Shown piece after piece: positions 1 through 6,361 of a stretch of DNA of 8,644 bases. Under the pieces are notes generated by a model that searched no databases, had not been told where the DNA came from, and saw only the letters and a list, made by a program, of their open reading frames with translations. The DNA comes from Coprobacillus sp. (GTDB lineage Bacteria > Bacillota_I > Bacilli_A > RFN20 > CAG-826). Made by a program: the position numbers and the translations under genes. The number at the start of each line of letters is the position of its first letter. Within the stretch, counting starts at the first letter, position 1. Location: positions 14,646-23,289 of the forward strand of contig JAJQAM010000009.1 of the NCBI GenBank assembly GCA_021203805.1, in the 5' to 3' direction.

Positions 1-2474
1 ACTTTTATGAGGATATCAGCCCCTATATATCCCTAAAGCCTAATATCACCACAACAGACTTTATAAGCTCCTCAAAAGACTACAGTTTTGATTTTAATTA
101 CATAGATCTTCAGTTTAATAAAGCGGAGGATATCCCCTATGTTTTAAATAATTATCTAAAAGAGGGATATAAGATTGCTCTTTCTCTTTCTTCAAAAAGC
201 GATGCAAAACTCCTCTCAAAGATATTTGAAACCGCAGAGGTGCCCTATGAAGAAGTCTCAGATTTTGCTCTTCCTTCTGACGGCATGGTGGGCATTCAGG
301 TCTATGAAATTCCATCTGGGTTTATCTCTCATGACTTAAAGATTATCTATCTTTCTAACAAAGAAGTCTTTAACGCTAAATCTTCCACGAATAGATATGT
401 TTCTAGATATAGAGAAGGAACAATCCTAAAAAGCTATGAAGAGCTTGAACCAGGAGATTATGTCGTTCATGAATATCAAGGAATCGCTCTTTATGAGGGA
501 ATGGTTACTCTTGAAGTAGATGGTAAGCACCAAGACTACCTAAAACTTCTCTATAAAAATAATGAAGTCTATTATGTTCCACTATCCCAGTTTCAAGTGG
601 TTAGAAAATACGTCGGTAAAGAAGGATATAAACCCGCTCTTAGTCCTCTTCATGGTGACAGCTGGGAGAAGAGAAAAGCCGCTATCAAAAAGAGAGTCAA
701 TGACCTTGCAGATAGACTTGTAGATCTTAACGTTTCTAGATCAATGATAAAGGGCTTCCAGTTTGAAAAAGACGACGAACTTCAAAGACAGTTTGAAAGT
801 GATTTTGAATTTGAACTCACTCCTGATCAAGAGAGAAGTCTTAGAGAAGTTAAAGATGACATGGAAAGTGACAAAGTCATGGATAGAATTATCTGCGGTG
901 ATGTTGGCTTTGGGAAGACAGAAATCGCATTTAGAGCCGCTTTTAAAGCGATTTTAAGTGGGAAACAGGTCTTATTACTCTGCCCAACAACGCTTCTTGC
1001 GAGGCAGCATTTTGAAAGAGCCCTTGAGAGATTTTCTCCTTATGGAGTGCATGTCTGTCTCCTCTCTCGTCTTAACTCTGAGAGTGTAAACAACAAAAAT
1101 ATTAAGCTCATTAACGAGGGAAAGGTTGACCTTGTTATTGGAACGCATAAAGCTCTCTCTAAAAAGATCTCTTATAAGAACCTTGGCCTTCTTATAATCG
1201 ATGAAGAGCAGCGCTTCGGTGTGGAGCAGAAAGAAAAGATTAAAGAGCTTAGAAATGATATTGATGTCTTAACGCTAAGCGCTACCCCTATTCCTAGAAC
1301 CCTTCAGATATCCCTTTTAGGGGTGAAACAACTCTCTTTAATTACCACTCCTCCTAAATCAAGGATGCCTATTCAGACATTTGTTCTTCCTTATAAGGAA
1401 GAAATAGTAAAGGAGCTTATTGAAAGAGAGCTATCTAGAAATGGACAGACCTTCTTCCTCCATAACAATACTGAGACTATTTATAATGTCGCTAGAAGGC
1501 TTAAAGAGCTAGTTCCATCCGCATCGATTGCCGTGGCCCACGGCAAGATGGCAAGGCCTGATATCGAAGATGTCATGGATAAGTTCTATAACGGCGATAT
1601 TGATGTCTTAGTCACCACCTCTATTATTGAGAATGGTCTTGATATACCAAATGCTAATATGGTCATTGTGCAAGACGCTGATCACTACGGACTTTCTCAG
1701 CTTTATCAGATTAAGGGAAGAGTGGGTAGGTCTGATAAGATTTCCTATGCATATCTCATGTATAACGAGTATAGAGAGCTAAATGATAAAGCGAGAAAAA
1801 GACTAAAAACCCTTCAAGAATTCACTGCTTTAGGAAGTGGATATAAGATTGCTCAAAGGGATCTTATGATTAGGGGAGCAGGTGATATCCTCGGTCCTGA
1901 GCAAGCGGGTTTTATTGATTCGATTGGTCTAGATATGTATCTAAAGATACTTGATGACACTGTTAAAGAAAGAATGGGGGAGAAAAAGGAAGAGGCCAGA
2001 GAGCTCGAGCTTATTCCTAACTTATCCCTAGATGCATATATCCCAGACGACTATGCTTCGGAGGCTGATAAGATAGAGCTATATCAGGAAATCTTATCCG
2101 CTTCTAATAAAGAACAGCTAGACGCTTTAAAAGTTAAAATTGCTGACATATACGGCAAAATTCCTTTAAATGTTGAGTATTTATTTGTAAAAAGAGAGCT
2201 TGATTTCCTTGTAAACGACGCTCATGTAAAGACCTTTACTGAATATGAAGGAATTATAGAATTAACCCTCTCTGAGGACTATGTAAACATTGATAGGATA
2301 GGGACAATCCTCTTTGAGGCTATGCTCCCTTACCTCAGCTATATCAGGATTAGCTATAAGCAAAATATATTCACTCTGACGATAACAAAGAGTAAAAGCT
2401 GGTTTGATGACCTTAGGAAAATTCTCGGCTCCTTAGTCAATGTGTATAATATAGAGAGAAATGTAAACATATGA
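1..2474 (+). CDS. mfd: Transcription-repair coupling factor Mfd, N-terminal part missing
   Basis: ATP-driven DNA translocase that displaces RNA polymerase stalled at DNA lesions and recruits UvrA for nucleotide excision repair. The frame is open from base 3 to the TGA at 2472-2474, giving 823 visible residues. Family length is about 1150-1180, so roughly 330-350 N-terminal residues (most of the UvrB-like part) lie outside the window. Visible in order: the RNA polymerase-interacting domain from about residue 148 (PGDYVVHEYQGIALYEG); Walker A GDVGFGKT at 299-306; Walker B/DEEQ box at 400-403, followed by RFGV; motif III LSATPIPRT at 425-433; motif VI QIKGRVGR at 569-576; the translocation (TRG) motif starting RGAGDILG at 624; and the TRCF C-terminal domain to the end. 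All helicase motifs look intact. The GTG at 240 is internal, because conserved-frame coding continues upstream of it. It is the first gene of a packed block with rqcP and tilS. Confidence 0.97.
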   Translation, partial: FYEDISPYISLKPNITTTDFISSSKDYSFDFNYIDLQFNKAEDIPYVLNNYLKEGYKIALSLSSKSDAKLLSKIFETAEVPYEEVSDFALPSDGMVGIQVYEIPSGFISHDLKIIYLSNKEVFNAKSSTNRYVSRYREGTILKSYEELEPGDYVVHEYQGIALYEGMVTLEVDGKHQDYLKLLYKNNEVYYVPLSQFQVVRKYVGKEGYKPALSPLHGDSWEKRKAAIKKRVNDLADRLVDLNVSRSMIKGFQFEKDDELQRQFESDFEFELTPDQERSLREVKDDMESDKVMDRIICGDVGFGKTEIAFRAAFKAILSGKQVLLLCPTTLLARQHFERALERFSPYGVHVCLLSRLNSESVNNKNIKLINEGKVDLVIGTHKALSKKISYKNLGLLIIDEEQRFGVEQKEKIKELRNDIDVLTLSATPIPRTLQISLLGVKQLSLITTPPKSRMPIQTFVLPYKEEIVKELIERELSRNGQTFFLHNNTETIYNVARRLKELVPSASIAVAHGKMARPDIEDVMDKFYNGDIDVLVTTSIIENGLDIPNANMVIVQDADHYGLSQLYQIKGRVGRSDKISYAYLMYNEYRELNDKARKRLKTLQEFTALGSGYKIAQRDLMIRGAGDILGPEQAGFIDSIGLDMYLKILDDTVKERMGEKKEEARELELIPNLSLDAYIPDDYASEADKIELYQEILSASNKEQLDALKVKIADIYGKIPLNVEYLFVKRELDFLVNDAHVKTFTEYEGIIELTLSEDYVNIDRIGTILFEAMLPYLSYIRISYKQNIFTLTITKSKSWFDDLRKILGSLVNVYNIERNVNI

Positions 2475-2707
2475 GATTAGATGCATTCTTAAAGAAAAGT
2501 AGTATTTTAAAAAGACGAACTGTCGCTAAAGAGCTTTGTGATAACGGCAAAGTTTTAGTGAATGGTAAAGAAGGCAAGCCTTCTTTAAACCTTAAAGATG
2601 GTGATGTTATTTCTTTACTCGTAGGGAATTCCACTAGAGAGTTTATCGTCCATATTGAGACCCTCGATAATGGTAAGGAGAATGTCAGTTATGTCCGAAA
2701 AGAGTAA
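2471..2707 (+). CDS. rqcP: S4-domain RNA-binding protein RqcP (YabO family)
   Basis: Small single-domain S4 protein of 78 residues; B. subtilis RqcP (YabO) is 86. The family binds obstructed 50S subunits carrying peptidyl-tRNA and works with RqcH to add C-terminal Ala tails in ribosome-associated quality control. The S4 signature is clear: the start MRLDAFLKKSSILKRRTVA, then a short VNGK turn and the LKDGDVISL strand seen in YabO and Hsp15-type proteins. The ATG overlaps the mfd stop (ATGA, 2471-2474). The only upstream purine run (GAGAG, 2454-2458) is weak and distant, so translation is probably coupled to mfd. In Bacillus the homologue also lies downstream of mfd, which supports RqcP over Hsp15 (HslR), a related S4 protein of other bacteria. 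Whether RqcH is encoded elsewhere in this genome cannot be seen. Confidence 0.88.
   Translation: MRLDAFLKKSSILKRRTVAKELCDNGKVLVNGKEGKPSLNLKDGDVISLLVGNSTREFIVHIETLDNGKENVSYVRKE
2675..2680 (+). promoter_or_regulatory. Ribosome binding site that sets the tilS start
   Basis: AAGGAG lies inside the end of rqcP, with 10 nt between it and the ATG at 2691. In-frame ATGs at 2670 and 2682 and a TTG at 2655 are either upstream of this site or only 1 nt after it, so 2691 is the best-supported tilS start. Confidence 0.7.
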
Positions 2708-3914
2708 AGATCTTTCTAGCTATCTTAGTAAGGACGGCCATTACCTTCTTGCCTGCTCCTTTGGCCCTGACTCGATGGCGCTTTTTTATCTCCTTAAAAA
2801 TGAGGGGTATAGCTTTGATGTTGCACACGTCAATTATCACCTCCGAGAGGAATCAGATGAGGAAGAGGAGTCACTTAAAAAAGTATGCGAAAACTACGGC
2901 ATTTCTTTTCATGTTTACGAAGTAGAAAAAGGGTCAATTTCCGGAAATATTGAAGGGACGTGTCGGCAAATTCGCTATGATTATTTCGTGGGTCTTATAA
3001 AGGAAAACGGCTATGACGCGCTTCTAGTGGCTCACCAAGAAGATGATTTACTTGAGACTTATTTACTTCAATCTAATAGGCAGGCTATCGTGGATTTTTA
3101 TGGTCTAAAAGAGCGCTCCGCTTATAGAGGCATTCAGGTTATAAGGCCTCTTCTTGGCTACACTAAAAAAGAGCTTTTAGATATTGTGACCGCTAATAAT
3201 ATCCCCTACTCCATAGACGTCACTAACTTTGATATTTCTCTTAAGAGAAATAAGCTACGTCATACGGTAGTGGAAAAACTTGATAGAGCCGAGCGTGATA
3301 AGCTACTCCTTGAAATTGAGGATAAGAATAGGGCTCAAAAAGAGGCAGTAAATAGACTAAGCTTGCTTAATCTTCATAAGTCTAGCGTGCTTCTTACTCT
3401 AAGCGAGGATGAGTTTCACTACGCCCTTATTTTGCTCCTTAATGAAGCGGGCATCTACTATCCTCTTTCTAAGAAAAACGCTCAAAATATTTTTAAAGCC
3501 CTAGTTAGCAATAAGCCTAATATTCGCATCAAATTAAGGGAGTTTTGCTTTGAAAAGTCATATGGAGAGTGTCGTTTCTTTAAAGACGAGGCAGCATCAT
3601 ATTGCTTTGTAGTGGATAGCCCAATGGTCATTGACACTGACTATTTTCACTTCGATTTAATTAACAATACAAAGTTTACGGCTAGCCCTAATGACTACCC
3701 CCTAACTATTCGTAATGCTAGGCCTGATGACGTCATTGTGATTAGTGGCTTTAAAGTCAAAGTATCCCGCCTCTATATTGACTGGAAGATGCCGCTTAAG
3801 TATCGAGATAGGTGGCCAATTGTCATTAATAGAGATGGAACGGCAATTTATATCCCTCATTTTCAGAGTGATTTTACCATGAGTGAATCTAGTAATTTTT
3901 ATGTCAAACTATGA
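2691..3914 (+). CDS. tilS: tRNA(Ile)-lysidine synthetase TilS
   Basis: Cytoplasmic N-type ATP pyrophosphatase that joins lysine to C34 of the CAU-anticodon tRNA-Ile, forming lysidine so that the tRNA reads AUA; AUA codons are used in this window. The protein is 407 residues from the ATG at 2691. The PP-loop is SFGPDS at residues 23-28, where the family usually has SGGxDS, so one Gly is replaced by Phe. Other landmarks fit TilS: AHVNYHLREES from residue 45, RQIRY at 92-96, AHQEDD at 114-119, and DVTN at 176-179 followed by the RNKLRH segment. A C-terminal TilS domain is present (from about residue 335: RPDD at 344, a KVSRLYID segment and RWPIVINRDG), so this is the long form rather than the shortened type lacking that domain. 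It overlaps rqcP by 17 nt and ends in TGA. In Bacillus the order is tilS-hprT-ftsH; hprT is absent here. Confidence 0.93.
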   Translation: MSEKSKDLSSYLSKDGHYLLACSFGPDSMALFYLLKNEGYSFDVAHVNYHLREESDEEEESLKKVCENYGISFHVYEVEKGSISGNIEGTCRQIRYDYFVGLIKENGYDALLVAHQEDDLLETYLLQSNRQAIVDFYGLKERSAYRGIQVIRPLLGYTKKELLDIVTANNIPYSIDVTNFDISLKRNKLRHTVVEKLDRAERDKLLLEIEDKNRAQKEAVNRLSLLNLHKSSVLLTLSEDEFHYALILLLNEAGIYYPLSKKNAQNIFKALVSNKPNIRIKLREFCFEKSYGECRFFKDEAASYCFVVDSPMVIDTDYFHFDLINNTKFTASPNDYPLTIRNARPDDVIVISGFKVKVSRLYIDWKMPLKYRDRWPIVINRDGTAIYIPHFQSDFTMSESSNFYVKL

Positions 3915-3916
3915 CC

Positions 3917-3949
3917 CGTTTTCTAAAACGCTTTTAAATTTATTTAAAA
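3917..3949. repeat. Two adjacent AT-rich inverted repeats between tilS and ftsH
   Basis: Two perfect dyads lie side by side just after the tilS stop. The first, CGTTTTCTAAAACG (3917-3930), can form a 5-bp stem with a 4-nt loop and is followed by CTTTT. The second is TTTTAAA-TTTA-TTTAAAA (3932-3949), a 7-bp stem made only of A-T pairs. The first might act as a weak terminator for tilS. The second overlaps the -35/spacer region of the candidate ftsH promoter and could be an operator or simply AT-rich promoter DNA. The dyads are seen directly; their role is inferred. Confidence 0.45.
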
Positions 3950-3960
3950 AAGTATAGAAT
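3932..3960 (+). promoter_or_regulatory. Candidate sigma-A-type promoter for ftsH
   Basis: A -10 box TAGAAT (3955-3960, 5 of 6 to TATAAT) lies 17 nt after a weak TTTTAA (3932-3937, 3 of 6 to TTGACA). It would place the transcription start near 3967 and give a leader of about 33 nt carrying the ftsH ribosome binding site. The -35 match is poor and the region is AT-rich, so this is tentative. Confidence 0.35.
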
Positions 3961-3986
3961 ATTAACACGATGTGAATAGACCTAAT

Positions 3987-3994
3987 AAAGGAGG
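3987..3994 (+). promoter_or_regulatory. Strong ribosome binding site of ftsH
   Basis: AAAGGAGG is a full-length match to the anti-Shine-Dalgarno complement, 5 nt before the ATG at 4000. It fixes the ftsH start and thereby shows that the Asn-rich N-terminal leader is translated. It is the strongest such site in the window. Confidence 0.9.
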
Positions 3995-3999
3995 TTTAC

Positions 4000-6306
4000 A
4001 TGCCAGAAAACAATCAAAATAATCGCAATAATAATGGTAATGGCTCGAATGACGGCCAGAGACAAGGTGGATTTTCCTCTTCTTTTATTATTGTCTTTAT
4101 CATCATCGTCGTAATCATAGGACTTCTTATCTGGTTCTTTGTGGCTAGCAGCAGCTCCGCTGTTGTCCTTGATACGAATACTTTCGTCCAATATCTTATG
4201 GATGGACGTATTACTGAAATTACTGAAACACCTAAGGAGCAAACCATCGTCGTGATTGAAGGTAAATACACTGAAACCACCACCACAACGACATCTAGAT
4301 CCTTTGTGTATCGTGTCAGCTGGGAAACATACTATAACGAAGAGTTTGAGTATACTTATTACCCAGATTCCACAACTAATGTCCCTGCGACAACTGATCA
4401 AACAACTATTTCCCATCTTGTGCTTGAAAAGCACAATGCTGGCGAAATTGATTATACTGTCTCCGATGCCTATACTTCCACTTTCTGGGAGTCATGGGGA
4501 CCCACTATTATTGTAATGCTTGTTACAATTCTTATCTTCGTCTGGCTCTTTGCCCGTATGTCACGGTCAATGAATGCATCGAATAACCAGGCCATGCAGT
4601 TCAACCGGTCAAGGGCCAGGAAGGAAACATCATCTAAAGTTAGATTCTCTGATGTCGCTGGATGCGATGAAGAGAAGTATGAGATGGAGGAAATCGTTTC
4701 CTATCTGAAGGAGCCGAAGAAGTACGTCAAGTTTGGCGCTAAATTACCAAAAGGTATCCTATTAGTGGGACCTCCAGGATGTGGTAAAACCCTTCTTGCC
4801 AAAGCTGTTGCTGGTGAAGCCGGTGTTCCATTCTATTCCGTTAGTGGTTCTGATTTCGTCGAAATGTTCGTAGGTGTAGGCGCTGGACGTGTACGTGATA
4901 TGTTTAAGACCGCTAAACAAAACGCCCCATGTCTCGTCTTTATCGATGAAATCGATGCAGTGGGACGTCAAAGAGGAGCGGGCCTTGGCGGTGGTAACGA
5001 TGAAAGAGAGCAAACCCTTAACCAACTCTTAGTGGAGATGGATGGTTTCTCTGATAACTCTGGAATTATCGTTATTGCTGCAACTAACCGTGATGATGTT
5101 CTTGACCCTGCTCTTCTAAGAGCTGGCCGTTTCGATAGAAAGATTACTGTTAGCTATCCAGATAGAAAAGGCAGAGAGGAAATCTTTAAAGTTCACTCCA
5201 GAAATAAACAGGTTTCTCCTGATGTTGACTTTGAGGCTCTCTCAAAGAGAACCGTTGGTTTCTCCGGCGCTGATATTGAAAATATCATGAACGAGGCCGC
5301 TATCCTAGCGGTTCGTGAAAATAAAGAGTGCATTACTCTCGAGATGATTGATGAGGCCATTGATCGTAGAATTGCTGGCCCTGCTAAATCTAGCCGTGCT
5401 CTAACAGAGCAAGAGAGAAAGACTGTCGCCTATCATGAAGCCGGCCACGCAGTCGTAGGCATTAACTGCCCGTACTCCGATAAGGTGCAGAAGATTACTA
5501 TTATCCCACGTGGTAATACAGGTGGGCACGTCCGTATGGGACCTGAAGAAGACCGCTTCATTCTCACAAAGAGAGAACTTGAAGCCCGTATTGCAGGCTA
5601 TATGGGAGGTAGAACTAGCGAAGAAATCTTCTTTGATGATATCTCGACTGGCGCTGAAAACGATATTGAAGTGGCCACTCAAATCGCTCGTTCAATGGTG
5701 ACTGAACTTGGTATGTCTTCTCTTGGACCTATCCAGTATGAGAGTGATACAGGATCTGTCTTCCTTGGAAGAGACTATACAAATACTCAGAAAAACTTCT
5801 CCACAGAGACCGCTTTAAAGATCGATGAAGAGATTAGAAAGATTATCGATGAAGCCCACAAACAAGCCTATGATATTCTTACAGAACATAAGGACCAAGT
5901 TATCCTTATTGCCAACACCCTTCTTGAAAACGAGACGATTACTGCAGAGGAAATTGATGAATTAATTGCCACAGGGCACTTAAAACCAAAGAATAAATCT
6001 GGTTCCTCTAGCCCCGCTCCAACGGAGCAGCCACAAGTGCAGCTTTCTCCTATCGCGGGTGAAGAGTTTACCATTAATTCCACAAGCGCTCCATCCTCCT
6101 ATGTCCCGCCTCTTGAAAGTGGGAATGAAGAGAGTGAGGAAAAGAGCGAGACTAAGAAGTCAAGCTCTGCGGCAAAGAAGCCTACTTCCACTAGCACCGC
6201 TAAAAAGACAACCTCTTCTAAGTCCACATCCACTAAGTCTTCTTCCACTAAGACGAAGAAAGAAGAGACTAGTGAAGACGAGGACACTCCTAAAGGAGAC
6301 GCCTAG
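4000..6306 (+). CDS. ftsH: ATP-dependent zinc metalloprotease FtsH
   Basis: Membrane-anchored AAA+ protease that extracts and degrades misassembled membrane proteins and short-lived cytosolic regulators; it works as a hexamer. The protein is 768 residues, longer than the usual 610-700. Order: an Asn/Gln/Gly-rich leader (1-24), TM1 (about 29-49), an extracytoplasmic domain (about 50-165, with six Thr at 93-98), TM2 (about 168-185), the AAA+ module, the M41 peptidase, then a low-complexity tail (about 665-768). Walker A is GPPGCGKT (257-264; the family usually has T where C stands), Walker B is FIDEID with D316/E317, and the second-region-of-homology segment ATNRDDVLDPALLRAGRFDR is present. Zinc ligands are HEAGH (479-483) and D555. 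All catalytic residues are present. The tail is rich in Ser, Thr, Lys and Glu and ends acidic. The gene has its own strong ribosome binding site and terminator, so it may form its own transcription unit. Confidence 0.97.
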   Translation: MPENNQNNRNNNGNGSNDGQRQGGFSSSFIIVFIIIVVIIGLLIWFFVASSSSAVVLDTNTFVQYLMDGRITEITETPKEQTIVVIEGKYTETTTTTTSRSFVYRVSWETYYNEEFEYTYYPDSTTNVPATTDQTTISHLVLEKHNAGEIDYTVSDAYTSTFWESWGPTIIVMLVTILIFVWLFARMSRSMNASNNQAMQFNRSRARKETSSKVRFSDVAGCDEEKYEMEEIVSYLKEPKKYVKFGAKLPKGILLVGPPGCGKTLLAKAVAGEAGVPFYSVSGSDFVEMFVGVGAGRVRDMFKTAKQNAPCLVFIDEIDAVGRQRGAGLGGGNDEREQTLNQLLVEMDGFSDNSGIIVIAATNRDDVLDPALLRAGRFDRKITVSYPDRKGREEIFKVHSRNKQVSPDVDFEALSKRTVGFSGADIENIMNEAAILAVRENKECITLEMIDEAIDRRIAGPAKSSRALTEQERKTVAYHEAGHAVVGINCPYSDKVQKITIIPRGNTGGHVRMGPEEDRFILTKRELEARIAGYMGGRTSEEIFFDDISTGAENDIEVATQIARSMVTELGMSSLGPIQYESDTGSVFLGRDYTNTQKNFSTETALKIDEEIRKIIDEAHKQAYDILTEHKDQVILIANTLLENETITAEEIDELIATGHLKPKNKSGSSSPAPTEQPQVQLSPIAGEEFTINSTSAPSSYVPPLESGNEESEEKSETKKSSSAAKKPTSTSTAKKTTSSKSTSTKSSSTKTKKEETSEDEDTPKGDA
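6187..6252 (+). repeat. Degenerate TCCACTAAG repeats in the ftsH tail
   Basis: The nonamer TCCACTAAG occurs at 6229-6237 and 6244-6252, with a variant TCCACTAGC at 6187-6195. All are in the same reading frame and encode Ser-Thr-Lys or Ser-Thr-Ser units. They explain the Ser/Thr/Lys-rich low-complexity part of the FtsH tail and suggest growth by slippage or short duplications. The copies are imperfect and irregularly spaced. Confidence 0.45.
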
Positions 6307-6328
6307 TCGTTTCTTAAATTAAATAATT

Positions 6329-6353
6329 ACCTAGTCCTTTGGACTAGGTTTTT
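6329..6353 (+). terminator. Intrinsic terminator after ftsH
   Basis: A perfect 9-bp stem, ACCTAGTCC / GGACTAGGT, with a 3-nt TTT loop (6338-6340) runs straight into a five-T tract (6349-6353). It lies 23 nt after the ftsH stop and ends 8 nt before the dus ATG. It should end ftsH transcription and separate it from dus unless it is read through. Confidence 0.88.
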
Positions 6354-6361
6354 ATATAACC

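Noticed and set aside
2445..2450. Perfect TATAAT near the end of mfd as a promoter for rqcP/tilS
   Set aside because: No acceptable -35 box at 16-18 nt and no extended -10 TG. It lies within conserved mfd coding sequence, so chance is likely in AT-rich DNA.
240..2474. GTG at 240 as the start of mfd
   Set aside because: The same frame is open back to base 3 and reads as coherent protein, and the Mfd family has several hundred residues before this point. The window edge, not the GTG, cuts the gene.
2655..2690. Longer TilS starting at TTG 2655 (or ATG 2670/2682)
   Set aside because: The AAGGAG at 2675-2680 is correctly placed only for ATG 2691, and the extra residues do not resemble the TilS N-terminus.
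2472..3914. Use of UGA as Trp (Mycoplasma-type code)
   Set aside because: UGA ends mfd and tilS at the expected family lengths, no in-frame UGA occurs inside any gene, and Trp is encoded by TGG throughout.
3982..4434. 150-codon antisense open frame opposite the ftsH start
   Set aside because: It mirrors ftsH coding sequence, covers the ftsH ribosome binding site, has no initiation signal and its sequence resembles no family I know.
5401..5682. Antisense open frame opposite the FtsH peptidase domain
   Set aside because: A shadow of the strongly conserved ftsH frame, with no independent coding or promoter signal.
6059..6322. Overlapping + frame in the ftsH tail giving an Arg/Leu/Pro-rich peptide
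   Set aside because: The biased composition follows from the repetitive Ser/Thr/Lys codons read out of frame; no ribosome binding site.
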